A stretch of DNA of 64,000 nucleotides from Flavobacterium sharifuzzamanii. GTDB taxonomy: Bacteria; Bacteroidota; Bacteroidia; Flavobacteriales; Flavobacteriaceae. Position 1 is the stretch's first letter, and each line of letters begins with the position of its first letter. The notes under the pieces were generated by a model that was not told the origin of the DNA, ran no database searches, and was given only the letters and a program-made list of their open reading frames with translations. Positions 1 through 8,573 of the stretch are shown in pieces. The stretch is taken from positions 55,373 to 119,372 of the forward strand of contig NZ_QJGZ01000030.1 of NCBI RefSeq assembly GCF_003254585.1, read 5' to 3'. The translations under genes and the position numbers were made by a program.

Positions 1-157
1 CTGGTGTGAACATCCTGTTTCCCTTTGCATTTTTTTTAGGTTTTAGAATGTCAAATTCGCTATCCCAAAATCGTATCAAAGAGGCATTGACATTAAAAGC
101 CTTGGCAACTTCGCCAATACTGTAATATCTTTTGTCTTTAGAAAGTTCAATATGCAT
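1..157 (-). CDS. MerR-family transcriptional regulator, N-terminal part
   Basis: The 52 visible residues begin MHIELSKDKRYYSIGEVAKA and continue with a segment ending in SLIRFWDSEF. This is the first helix-turn-helix of MerR-type regulators, in which Y-SIGEVAK and LIRFWE are characteristic. The ATG at 155-157 is the first in-frame start. The rest of the gene lies beyond the window edge, so effector domain and target are unknown. It points the same way as the M23 peptidase gene and sits 47 bp downstream of it, so the two could be co-transcribed. The family assignment is firm; the function is not. Confidence 0.8.
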   Translation of the reverse strand, partial: MHIELSKDKRYYSIGEVAKAFNVNASLIRFWDSEFDILKPKKNAKGNRMFTP

Positions 158-204
158 GATTCGTTTTTTTCTATTTTACTTCAAAAATAGTATTTTTTGT
201 ACTA

Positions 205-1182
205 TTAATCTAATGATTGATTTTCTTGGTTTGCCATTTGCGAAATCGCCACATATTCCACAGCTGAAATATTTCCATAATAAAAATTCAGCGGATTGAC
301 TACTTTTCCGTCTTTATGGACTTCATAATGACAATGCGGACCTTCAGATCTTCCTGTGCTTCCAACATAACCAATCACATCGCCGCGTTTCACTCTTTGT
401 CCCGGACGACAATTGTATTTGCTTAAATGGGCATACAGACTTTCGTATCCAAAACCATGCCTGATCACAATATGGTTTCCGTATCCCGAAGCCGTATTGT
501 CAGCTCTTTCAACTACGCCATCTCCTGTTGCGTAAATTGGAGCTCCTGTATTGGCGGTGAAATCCATTCCGTTATGCATTTTTCTCACTTTCGTGAAAGG
601 GTCAATGCGATACCCAAAACCTGACGCGACACGTTTCAAATTTTCATTTCGAACTGGCTGAATGGCAGGAATTGCTAATAATAAATTTTCTTTAGCTCCT
701 GCTAATTTTAAAATTTCATCTAAAGATTTAGACTGAATTGCCAACTGCTTTGATAGTTTGTCAACTCTTTTTGTCGCATTCAAAACCAATTGAGAATTGT
801 TATATCCTTCTAGCGCTTTGTATTTGTCAGAACTTCTAAAACCAGCTTTTCGAATCGAATCTGGAATTTCAGCTTTGTTAAAATATACACGATAAATATT
901 ATTGTCACGTTCTTCTAATGCATCTGCGGCTTCATCAATTTCGTCCAGTTTTTTATTCAAAATGGCATATTGAAGTTTCAAATTTTCAATTTCACGAGCC
1001 TGTAAACGATCTTTTGGAGTTTCGAAATAAGGGGTGTTAATTAAAAGAACAAAAACTAAGAAACCAAACAGTGCCGATGCCAGTAAAAACAAGAATGCGT
1101 AACCTATTTTTATTCTTTTTCTGGTTTTTATTTTTGTATAAGCCAGATTTTCTGGGTCGTAATAATATTTTACTTTCGCCAT
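205..1182 (-). CDS. M23-family (LytM) cell-wall peptidase, membrane anchored
   Basis: A 325-residue protein. One transmembrane segment (about residues 27-49) follows a basic cytoplasmic N-terminus. A coiled-coil-like stretch (about 58-160) precedes a C-terminal LytM domain. The zinc and catalytic motifs of M23 are present: H203-x3-D207 (HNGMD), H252 (YAHLS) and the H283-x-H285 pair (GPHCHYEV). The family cleaves peptide cross-links in peptidoglycan, or activates amidases when ligands are missing; here all ligands are present, so an active endopeptidase is expected, facing the periplasm. It is divergent from alaS across a 276-bp gap. Its exact substrate cannot be told from sequence. Confidence 0.9.
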   Translation of the reverse strand: MAKVKYYYDPENLAYTKIKTRKRIKIGYAFLFLLASALFGFLVFVLLINTPYFETPKDRLQAREIENLKLQYAILNKKLDEIDEAADALEERDNNIYRVYFNKAEIPDSIRKAGFRSSDKYKALEGYNNSQLVLNATKRVDKLSKQLAIQSKSLDEILKLAGAKENLLLAIPAIQPVRNENLKRVASGFGYRIDPFTKVRKMHNGMDFTANTGAPIYATGDGVVERADNTASGYGNHIVIRHGFGYESLYAHLSKYNCRPGQRVKRGDVIGYVGSTGRSEGPHCHYEVHKDGKVVNPLNFYYGNISAVEYVAISQMANQENQSLD

Positions 1183-1223
1183 ATTTTAAAATACGCTATT
1201 TTTGCACCTTGTAAAATAGGTTA

Positions 1224-1259
1224 GTCGAATAAAACTGCTAATTGTTTCAGTTATTCGAC
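1224..1259. promoter_or_regulatory. Inverted repeat in the M23 peptidase / alaS divergent region
   Basis: GTCGAATAAAACTG (1224-1237) faces CAGTTATTCGAC (1248-1259). The arms match except for two extra A residues in the first. It lies about 40 bp upstream of the M23 peptidase start and 200 bp upstream of alaS. No U-tract follows, so an operator or a structured 5' leader is more likely than a terminator. No regulator is identified. Confidence 0.4.
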
Positions 1260-1418
1260 ACTTTTTTACCAGGATTAATGATTAGATATTGGGGCTATTT
1301 TATCATTAGATAATGCGCAAAATAGGCAATTTATTGTTTAAAATATAAGTTTTTTAATTTCATTATAAAAAACTTAACGTATCATCAAATGAATAAATTA
1401 GCTAATCATCTAGTTATC

Positions 1419-1444
1419 AAATTGACACATTAAATTGACACATT
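1419..1444. repeat. Perfect tandem 13-bp direct repeat just upstream of alaS
   Basis: AAATTGACACATT occurs twice without a gap at 1419-1431 and 1432-1444, ending 14 bp before the alaS ATG. It sits in what should be the 5' untranslated region. It could be a replication-slippage duplication or a protein-binding site; nothing else in the window matches it. Confidence 0.6.
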
Positions 1445-1458
1445 TTTCTAATTTAAAT

Positions 1459-4098
1459 ATGAAATCACAAGACGTACGTAAACAATTTTTAGATTTTTTT
1501 GAGGGTAAAGGGCATACTATTGTTCCTTCAGCTCCTATTGTTCTTAAAGACGACCCAACCCTAATGTTCAACAACTCGGGAATGGCCCAGTTTAAAGAAT
1601 TTTTCTTAGGAAACGGAACTCCAAAAAGTCCAAGAATAGCCGATACGCAAAAATGTCTTCGTGTTTCAGGAAAACACAACGATCTTGAAGAAGTAGGTAT
1701 TGACACGTACCACCACACAATGTTCGAAATGTTAGGAAACTGGTCTTTTGGAGATTACTTCAAAAAAGAAGCAATCAACTGGGCTTGGGAACTATTAACA
1801 GAAGTGTACAAAATTCCAAAAGAGAATCTTTATGTTTCTGTTTTTGAAGGAAGTAAAGAAGATAACGTTCCGTTTGACCAAGAAGCTTGGGATATCTGGA
1901 AAACGTTAATCGACGAGGATAGAATTATTCTTGGAAATAAAAAAGATAATTTCTGGGAAATGGGAGATCAAGGACCATGCGGACCTTGTTCTGAAATTCA
2001 CGTTGATTTACGTTCTGAAGAAGAAAAAGCACTAGTTTCAGGAAAAAGTTTGGTAAACAATGATCACCCGCAAGTTGTTGAAATCTGGAATAACGTATTC
2101 ATGGAATTCAACCGTAAAGCAGATGGTTCGTTAGAAAAACTCCCTGCACAGCACGTAGATACTGGAATGGGATTTGAGCGTTTGTGTATGGCTTTACAAG
2201 GGAAAACATCAAACTATGATACGGATGTTTTTATGCCTTTAATTAGAGAAATCGAAACCATTACTGGAGCAAAATATACAACTAATGATGTAACAGGCAT
2301 TAGTGAAGAACAAAATAAAATGAATATCGCTATTCGTGTAGTGGCAGATCACGTTCGTGCGGTAGCTTTTGCTATTGCTGACGGTCAGTTGCCTTCTAAT
2401 ACGGGTGCGGGATATGTAATTCGTAGAATTCTGCGTCGTGCAATTCGTTACGGATTTACTTTCTTAAATACGAAAGAGCCATTTATCTATAAATTGGTTG
2501 AAACTTTAAGCGAACAGATGGGAGATTCTTTCCCAGAAATAAGAACGCAGAAAGCACTTTGTTCTAATGTAATTCGTGAGGAAGAAAACTCATTCTTGAA
2601 AACATTAGATCAAGGATTAATTCTTTTAGATGCTGTAATTTTAAACAACAGCGGAGATACTGTTGATGGTAAAAAAGCATTTGAATTGTATGATACTTAC
2701 GGATTCCCGATTGACTTAACAGCTTTGATCCTTTCTGAAAGAGGATTGAAATTGGACGAAGAAGGATTCCAAGAACAATTGCAATTACAAAAAGAAAGAT
2801 CTCGTGCAGCATCTAAAGTAACTGCTGGTGACTGGAATGTGCTTGTAGAAGATGATATTCAGGAATTTGTTGGATATGACAGATTATCACAACAAGTTAA
2901 AATCACGAAATACCGCAGAGTTGAAAGTGCAAAAGATGGTGAGATTTTCCAATTGGTTTTCAATGCAACTCCTTTTTATGGAGAAAGCGGAGGACAAACG
3001 GGAGATAAAGGATATTTAGAAGCTCAAAACGGGGACATCGTTTATATTATTGATACTAAAAAAGAGAATAATCAAACGATTCATTTGGCAAAATCGTTAC
3101 CAGAAAACCTTACAGGTACTTTTAATGCGGTTGTTGATGCAAACCAAAGAGCTAAAACTTCGTCAAATCACTCGGCTACGCACTTGTTGCACCAAGCTTT
3201 ACGTAAGATTTTAGGAACTCACATTGAGCAAAAAGGTTCGATGGTAAGAAATGCTTCATTACGTTTTGACTTTTCTCACTTCGCTAAAGTAACTGATGAA
3301 GAATTAGTAGAAGTAGAAAACTTCGTAAATGCAAGGATTCGTGAAAGTTTGCCATTAATCGAAAAAAGAGCAATTCCGAAAGAACAGGCACTTGAAGATG
3401 GCGCAATTGCATTATTTGGAGAGAAATACGGAGATCTAGTTCGTACCATTAAATTTGGAGATTCTGTCGAATTATGCGGAGGAACGCACGTTGCAAATAC
3501 ATCTGATATTTGGCACTTTAAAATTGTTTCTGAAGGAGCTGTTGCAGCTGGAATCAGAAGGATTGAAGCAATCACAAGTGAAGCAGCAAAAGAATATTTT
3601 GAGTCTCAAGCTGTTTCTTTAGCTGAAATTAAAGAAGCGCTTAAAAATGCTCAAGATCCAGTGAAATCTATCTTGGCTTTACAAGATGAAAACGCTCAAT
3701 TGAAAAAACAATTGGAAGCTTTATTAAAAGATAAAGCTAAAAATATGAAAGCTGATTTGGCTAAAGAATTGCAAGAAATCAATGGTGTTCAGTTTTTAGC
3801 AAAACAAGTAGATTTAAATCCAGAGGGAGCAAAAGACTTGGCTTACGAATTGGGTGGTTCTTATAACAACTTATTCGTTGTTTTCGCTACAGCTCACGAA
3901 GGAAAACCAATGTTAACTTGTTATATCTCTAAAGAAATTGTAGCAGAGAAAAACTTAAACGCTGGACAAGTTGTTCGCGAATTAGGTAAATACATCCAAG
4001 GAGGAGGAGGAGGACAGCCTTTCTTCGCAACTGCAGGAGGTAAAAATGTTGATGGAATTGCTGAGGCTCTAGCTAAAGCGGTAGATTTTGTTAAATAA
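1459..4098 (+). CDS. alaS: Alanyl-tRNA synthetase
   Basis: Charges tRNA-Ala with alanine in the cytoplasm and edits mischarged serine and glycine. The 879 residues are the usual bacterial length. Visible in order: the class II catalytic domain beginning [18 protein letters not shown] and including [10 protein letters not shown]; the tRNA-recognition region; the editing domain with zinc-ligand motifs NHSATHLLH and CGGTHV; and a C-terminal domain ending with a glycine-rich [15 protein letters not shown] chose the ATG at 1459 because the protein then starts MKSQDV, as in relatives; the open frame continues eight codons upstream without a better start. A palindromic terminator follows at 4150-4187. 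Confidence 0.98.
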   Translation: MKSQDVRKQFLDFFEGKGHTIVPSAPIVLKDDPTLMFNNSGMAQFKEFFLGNGTPKSPRIADTQKCLRVSGKHNDLEEVGIDTYHHTMFEMLGNWSFGDYFKKEAINWAWELLTEVYKIPKENLYVSVFEGSKEDNVPFDQEAWDIWKTLIDEDRIILGNKKDNFWEMGDQGPCGPCSEIHVDLRSEEEKALVSGKSLVNNDHPQVVEIWNNVFMEFNRKADGSLEKLPAQHVDTGMGFERLCMALQGKTSNYDTDVFMPLIREIETITGAKYTTNDVTGISEEQNKMNIAIRVVADHVRAVAFAIADGQLPSNTGAGYVIRRILRRAIRYGFTFLNTKEPFIYKLVETLSEQMGDSFPEIRTQKALCSNVIREEENSFLKTLDQGLILLDAVILNNSGDTVDGKKAFELYDTYGFPIDLTALILSERGLKLDEEGFQEQLQLQKERSRAASKVTAGDWNVLVEDDIQEFVGYDRLSQQVKITKYRRVESAKDGEIFQLVFNATPFYGESGGQTGDKGYLEAQNGDIVYIIDTKKENNQTIHLAKSLPENLTGTFNAVVDANQRAKTSSNHSATHLLHQALRKILGTHIEQKGSMVRNASLRFDFSHFAKVTDEELVEVENFVNARIRESLPLIEKRAIPKEQALEDGAIALFGEKYGDLVRTIKFGDSVELCGGTHVANTSDIWHFKIVSEGAVAAGIRRIEAITSEAAKEYFESQAVSLAEIKEALKNAQDPVKSILALQDENAQLKKQLEALLKDKAKNMKADLAKELQEINGVQFLAKQVDLNPEGAKDLAYELGGSYNNLFVVFATAHEGKPMLTCYISKEIVAEKNLNAGQVVRELGKYIQGGGGGQPFFATAGGKNVDGIAEALAKAVDFVK

Positions 4099-4372
4099 AG
4101 ATTCTAAGGTTCTGAGATACTAAGGAACTAAGTTTTTATAATTTATAACAACCCGACAGGTTTTTAAAACCTGTCGGGTTTTGTGTTTAATATAGATTCA
4201 ATAGCGTCCAGCTTTAGCTGGATGGGAAAATTAGAAATTAGAAAGGGCTTTAGCCAAACGTGGTAGTTTGGCTAAAGCCCTTCAACTTTAATTTATTATA
4301 TTCATCTAGCTAAAGCTGGACGCTATTCAAAAAAACTTAGAATCTTAGCAACTTAGCACCTCAGAACCTTTT
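4099..4372. repeat. Three nested inverted repeats between convergent genes
   Basis: The gap between alaS and the ABC exporter is almost wholly made of concentric inverted repeats. The outer pair is degenerate: AAGATTCTAAGGTTCTGAG near 4098 mirrors CTCAGAACC and CTTAGAATCTTAG at 4336-4370. The middle pair is 4201-4224 against 4303-4326, 24 bp with one mismatch (core GTCCAGCTTTAGCT). The inner pair is 4243-4259 against 4266-4282, a perfect 17 bp (AAGGGCTTTAGCCAAAC). A separate palindrome (4150-4180) lies within the outer pair. There is no coding potential. A relative of the outer motif recurs at 31265-31305, so these look like dispersed intergenic elements that nested into each other. Confidence 0.75.
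4150..4187 (+). terminator. Palindromic terminator after alaS
   Basis: A 15-bp perfect stem (AACCCGACAGGTTTT against AAAACCTGTCGGGTT, one unpaired base) is followed by TTGTGTTT. Nearly the same palindrome recurs at 40481-40512, so it is also a repeat family. Confidence 0.6.
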
Positions 4373-4378
4373 AAAAAA

Positions 4379-6124
4379 CTATTTTCTTTCGCCAATCTGC
4401 TGGCGCCACATAGCGTAATACAATCCCTTCTCAACAATCAAATCATCATGTTTACCTTGCTCGATAATTTTACCTTGTTCTAGAACAAAGATTCTATCAG
4501 CATGCATTACAGTGGATAAACGGTGCGCAATTAAAACTGTAATTCTGTTTTTATCTGATATATTTCGGATTGTTGCATTAATTTCTTCTTCAGTAATAGA
4601 ATCCAAAGCAGAAGTCGCTTCGTCAAAAATCAATAAATTCGGATTTCTCAAAATAGCTCTCGCGATAGATAGACGTTGTTTTTCTCCACCTGAAACTTTG
4701 ATTCCACCTTCACCAATTGTGGTGTTTAAACCGTCTTCTGCACGTTTAAGAAGTTTATCACAGCTTGCACGTTTCAATGCATCATATAGTTCTTCGTCTG
4801 TTGCATTGGGTTTAACGAATAATAAGTTCTCGCGAATTGTTCCAGAGAATAATTGTGCATCTTGTGTTACAAAACCAAGCTGTTTTCTTAAATCTAATAA
4901 ATCAATTTCGGTTGAATCAATGTCATTATACAAAACCTGACCTTCTGCAGGAGTATATAATCCAACCAATAATTTTACTAAAGTTGTTTTTCCAGATCCA
5001 GACGGACCAACAAAGGCAACAGTCTGGCCTTGTTTGATTTCGAAATTAATATTTTCAACAGCTTTAAACTTGGCAGTTTTATGCTGAAAGCTAACATTTT
5101 CGAAAAGCAATTTTTGAATTGCACCAATATGTTTTGGAGTTTTTGGGCGGAATTCTTTTGGAGCATTCAACAAGGTTTTGAAATTCTCCATTGAAACTTT
5201 TGTTTCATTTAGAGCGATGATAAAGTTTCCTAATTCCTGTAAAGGTCCAAAAATAAAGAAAGTGAAAAAGACCATTGTCAACAGATCTCCAACGATAATT
5301 TTTCCTCCAAATAAGAAATAATACAAAGCAAAAACAACACAAGTTCTCAAGAAATGAACCGTTGTTCCTTGAATAAAACTTAAACTTCTTATGAATCGGA
5401 TTTTCTGTAATTCTAATTGAAGAATCTTAAACGTATTTAAGTTTAAACGTTTTTCTTCCTGATACGTTAGACCAAGACTTTTTACTAATTCAATATTTCG
5501 CAAACTCTCGGTTGTAGAACCTGCCAATGCATTGGTTTGATTCACAATTTTTCGAGAAACAATTTTAATTTTCTTTCCTAGATATAAACTTACCAGAGCA
5601 ATAATTGGTGCTGTAATTAAGAAGATAATAGAAATTCTGAAATCGATTCTGGCAACATAGACGATTACGAAAATGAAACCGATAATAGTTTGGAAAATTA
5701 AAGAGATAGAAAGCGTAATCAGTTTTTCTGAATCGATTCTAACTTTTGTCAATTTGCTCAAAGTTTCACCGCTTCGCTGATCTTCAAATTCTGCATAAGG
5801 AAGATCGAGAGATTTCTTGATTCCGTCCGTATACATTTGTGCACCGGTTCTTTGAATTACAACGTTGGTAAAATAATCTTGAAAGTTTTTGGTAATTCTG
5901 GAAATCATGGCAGCACCAAGCGAAAGACCAAGCCAGAAAGCTAAAGATTTTATAAAACCGATTTCGTTTCCTTTATATTTTGCAATTCCGACACCGCAGT
6001 CCTGCATTAATTTTCCTGTAATTACAGAGTCTGACAAACTGAAACAAATGTTGATCGTAGCCATTATCAAAGCAAAAAATAAGAGCATTTTGTGTCTGAT
6101 AATGTAAGTATATAATAATTTCAT
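4379..6124 (-). CDS. ABC exporter, fused permease and ATPase half-transporter
   Basis: A 581-residue type I exporter subunit with the transmembrane region first (about residues 1-320) and the ATPase second. The nucleotide-binding motifs are intact: Walker A GPSGSGKTT (about 373-381), a Q-loop in GFVTQDAQLF, signature VSGGEKQR, Walker B NLLIFDEATSALD and H-loop IAHRLST. It would form a homodimer, or a heterodimer with a partner, and export lipid, peptide or drug from the cytoplasm. No partner gene is adjacent, which favours a homodimer. It is transcribed towards alaS. The substrate cannot be inferred. The start MKLLYTYIIRHK is the first ATG of the frame. Confidence 0.92.
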   Translation of the reverse strand: MKLLYTYIIRHKMLLFFALIMATINICFSLSDSVITGKLMQDCGVGIAKYKGNEIGFIKSLAFWLGLSLGAAMISRITKNFQDYFTNVVIQRTGAQMYTDGIKKSLDLPYAEFEDQRSGETLSKLTKVRIDSEKLITLSISLIFQTIIGFIFVIVYVARIDFRISIIFLITAPIIALVSLYLGKKIKIVSRKIVNQTNALAGSTTESLRNIELVKSLGLTYQEEKRLNLNTFKILQLELQKIRFIRSLSFIQGTTVHFLRTCVVFALYYFLFGGKIIVGDLLTMVFFTFFIFGPLQELGNFIIALNETKVSMENFKTLLNAPKEFRPKTPKHIGAIQKLLFENVSFQHKTAKFKAVENINFEIKQGQTVAFVGPSGSGKTTLVKLLVGLYTPAEGQVLYNDIDSTEIDLLDLRKQLGFVTQDAQLFSGTIRENLLFVKPNATDEELYDALKRASCDKLLKRAEDGLNTTIGEGGIKVSGGEKQRLSIARAILRNPNLLIFDEATSALDSITEEEINATIRNISDKNRITVLIAHRLSTVMHADRIFVLEQGKIIEQGKHDDLIVEKGLYYAMWRQQIGERK

Positions 6125-6334
6125 AAGTGATTTAAAAAAATGGAAGAAGCAAAAGTAAGGAATTGTTTTAGTTTGTAGAGGTGCTTTTTGTTATTAAAAA
6201 TGTAATTTTTATAGTTTGATTCTACAAAATTAAATCAACTCTTTTTCAATTATAAAACTTATCAAGTAAAAAAGGGGAATGCAGAAGTTTTGGCAGTGGA
6301 TATTTAACTTTTTTGATAATTATAAGATTATTAT

Positions 6335-6544
6335 ATGTTTGATAATATAAAGAAAACAGAAACTAAAAGCGCAGAGGGAACTTTAACTTATAAAGATGGA
6401 AATATAATCAAAGTCGAAGAAAAGTCTAGTTCTTCGACAAAACCATTACTTTTTGATTATGATACTAAAAAGAATCCTCTAAAAAATATTCTAGGTTTCA
6501 ATTTACTATTAATGAAATTAAATACACCTATTAAAATCAAGTGA
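6335..6544 (+). pseudogene. Fragment of the array lipoprotein family
   Basis: A 69-codon frame lacking any signal peptide. Its second half carries the family signature: TYKDGNIIKVEE, FDYDTKKNP and LKNILGFNLLL match the central part of the intact genes that follow (for example AFKNILGFNLLLDQ in the gene at 6693). Both the lipoprotein N-terminus and the C-terminal third are missing, and a family-type terminator follows directly. I read this as a copy truncated at both ends. It could still be translated from the ATG at 6335, but I see no evidence for a function. Confidence 0.65.
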
Positions 6545-6555
6545 TTTTAATTTAT

Positions 6556-6590
6556 AAAAAGCCAAATGCTTCGGTATTTGGCTTTTTTAT
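6556..6590 (+). terminator. Intrinsic terminator with a UUCG loop
   Basis: AAAAAGCCAAAT pairs with ATTTGGCTTTTT around a C-TTCG-G tetraloop, followed by a T-tract. It closes the degenerate lipoprotein fragment and resembles the terminators at 10718 and 12619. Confidence 0.85.
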
Positions 6591-6692
6591 TTTAAAATGT
6601 ACCCTATTCTATCATTTAATAAATTTTTACAGGTAATGCTATCATTTTTCTATCTATAGATTTGAAAATTATTAACCTATTAATCTTTTATA

Positions 6693-7490
6693 ATGAAAAA
6701 AATTCTATGCCTTTTTGGCGTTTTAGCTTTAACATTGACATCTTGTTCAAAAGATGATGATAGCAACAATAGTAATAACATAGTGTTACCAAAAACTATT
6801 CAGTTTACTAATTTGAAAGACCTTTCAAAAAATACCTTAAGTACATTTACTTATAATGGGAATAAAATTGTAACTGTTAGTAATGCAGGAGCAAAATCTG
6901 AATTTACTTATACAGGTAATCAAATAACAAAAAAAGTTGATTATGTTATGAGTAATGGTCAATTAGGAAAAGTTATAGAAGCGTCGTATGTTTATGCAAA
7001 TGGTAAATTACAAAGTGTAAGTGGAATCTCTTATGGAAGAGCTTTCAAGCAAGTTTACACTTATAATAATGACGGTACTATTAAAAAAGAAGCATATACT
7101 ATCGATGCGAATGGAGTAGAATCATTATCGCCAGAAAGCTGGTTGCTAACTATTGCAAATGGAAATTTAACAAAATTTGTTACTATAAGCGGTACTTTTG
7201 TTGGCACGCATGTTTACGATTATGATGCTAAAAATAATGCATTTAAAAACATCTTAGGCTTTAATTTATTATTAGATCAAGCAATAACACCTTCATTGGG
7301 ACAAAAGATTTATTCTTCTTTATATAACATTGAAAAAGATACTCAATCAGTAGTTATAGATTCTCAGCCATTTACTAATACTGTAGATTACAATGCTAAA
7401 TATGATTATAATGCTGGAGGTTATCCTGTTAAGCAAACATCTTATAATCAAGATGGAACTGTGAAAGAAGTATTTGATTATACTTACTAG
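6693..7490 (+). CDS. Array lipoprotein, paralogue 1 (unknown function)
   Basis: A 265-residue lipoprotein. The signal is MKKILCLFGVLALTLTSC with lipobox TSC, and the mature end CSKDDDS is acidic, as in surface-export signals of Flavobacterium lipoproteins. The body is a series of short beta-rich units of the YD-like kind: STFTYNGNKIV, SEFTYTGNQITKKV, ASYVYANGKL, VYTYNNDGTIKKE, then the family signature NAFKNILGFNLLLDQ, and a final KYDYNAGGYP. These recall the two-strand repeats of RHS/YD proteins but with no toxin or core domain. It is the first intact member of a four-gene family in this stretch. Function is unknown; a surface beta-sheet protein is my inference. Confidence 0.8.
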   Translation: MKKILCLFGVLALTLTSCSKDDDSNNSNNIVLPKTIQFTNLKDLSKNTLSTFTYNGNKIVTVSNAGAKSEFTYTGNQITKKVDYVMSNGQLGKVIEASYVYANGKLQSVSGISYGRAFKQVYTYNNDGTIKKEAYTIDANGVESLSPESWLLTIANGNLTKFVTISGTFVGTHVYDYDAKNNAFKNILGFNLLLDQAITPSLGQKIYSSLYNIEKDTQSVVIDSQPFTNTVDYNAKYDYNAGGYPVKQTSYNQDGTVKEVFDYTY

Positions 7491-7534
7491 CCATAAAAGT
7501 ATATTTTTTATAAAAGCCAAAACAATTGAAAATG

Positions 7535-7570
7535 TCCCCAAAAGGTATATACTATTTGGGGATATTTTTT
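7535..7570 (+). terminator. Intrinsic terminator after array lipoprotein 1
   Basis: TCCCCAAA (7535-7542) pairs with TTTGGGGA (7555-7562), followed by a T-rich run. Just upstream (7512-7521) lies AAAAGCCAAA without its partner arm, which looks like half of the terminator type used by the sister genes. Confidence 0.75.
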
Positions 7571-7727
7571 ATTTTAAAAAAAAAATGAGTTTTATAGTGT
7601 TGGTTAATAGTGGTTTAGTTTTTTTTAAGCCCTTATTGTTGTTCTTAATGTGGGATTCCGTAAGGTTTTGATTTTTGGTTTTATTAGGTTTGTCAAGAAT
7701 AACAAAAACAAATTTAACCAAGTCAAA

Positions 7728-8507
7728 ATGAAAAAAATTTTATGCCTTTTCAGCGCTTTATCAATGGTGCTAATTTCTTCATGTTCTAGTGATGATTCAT
7801 CAGAATCTACCAATGCTGTATTATTACCAAAAAAAATTACTGAAACAGAAGTTATTAATGGACAATCAGGGAGTTATACTTATACTTTAACGTATGACGG
7901 AAACAAATTGAAAGATCTTGCTGGTTCAGATGCATCTAGATCTGTATATACATACACAGGAGACCTTATCACTAAAGTTGAAAAGTATGCTTCTAGTGTT
8001 TTACAATCTACAGATGTATATGCTTATGAAGGCACAAAATTAGTTTCTAAAATTTCAACATGGGAAGCTAATAAAAGCATTCAAGAGAAATTAACTTTTG
8101 TATATAATGCAAACGGAACAGTTAATGTTAACCAATCTCAAATCATCAATAAACAAGAAATTAAGTACGATACCACTACACTTTATACTTTCGCGAACGG
8201 AAACATGGTATCTACTGAACTTTTCGATGGTGCATTGGCAGAAAAAATAACAAGCACTTTTGATAACATGAAAAGTCCTTTTATCAACATTACAGGTATA
8301 AAGGCACTATTAGATTTAGATAGTGATTTTGACTTTTATTCTGCAAATAATACAGTAAAAAATGTTACTGTGACTTATGATTCTAAAGGTGCAGTTACTA
8401 AAACAGCAACTGTAGAAACTACTAATAAATACAATAGCAGCAATTACGTTACAGAATTCTTTTCTGGAGACTCAAAAAATTCTTTCAAAATAGAAGTTGC
8501 ATATTAA
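7728..8507 (+). CDS. Array lipoprotein, paralogue 2 (unknown function)
   Basis: A 259-residue lipoprotein. I start it at the ATG at 7728 because this gives MKKILCLFSALSMVLISSC, a signal nearly identical to paralogue 1; the frame is open for 26 codons further upstream. The mature end CSSDDSSE is acidic. Repeated units include SYTYTLTYDGNKLKD, SVYTYTGDLITKVE and LYTFANGNMVSTE, and the family signature appears in a divergent form, SPFINITGIKALLDL. A bidirectional terminator separates it from the astacin gene. It shares the layout of paralogue 1 but has drifted most in the signature motif. Confidence 0.8.
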   Translation: MKKILCLFSALSMVLISSCSSDDSSESTNAVLLPKKITETEVINGQSGSYTYTLTYDGNKLKDLAGSDASRSVYTYTGDLITKVEKYASSVLQSTDVYAYEGTKLVSKISTWEANKSIQEKLTFVYNANGTVNVNQSQIINKQEIKYDTTTLYTFANGNMVSTELFDGALAEKITSTFDNMKSPFINITGIKALLDLDSDFDFYSANNTVKNVTVTYDSKGAVTKTATVETTNKYNSSNYVTEFFSGDSKNSFKIEVAY

Positions 8508-8520
8508 TTTCTAATAATAA

Positions 8521-8560
8521 AAAAAATCCCCAATTGGCTAATGCTAGTTGGGGATTTTTT
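8521..8560. terminator. Bidirectional terminator between convergent genes
   Basis: AAAAAATCCCCAA (8521-8533) pairs perfectly with TTGGGGATTTTTT (8548-8560). The A-tract and T-tract allow it to stop both array lipoprotein 2 (plus) and the astacin gene (minus). Confidence 0.85.
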
Positions 8561-8573
8561 GTTTCATTAGTTT

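Noticed and set aside
4150..4180. Palindrome as a riboswitch or attenuator for a downstream gene
   Set aside because: It lies after alaS and before a gene on the opposite strand, so it can act only as a 3'-end structure.
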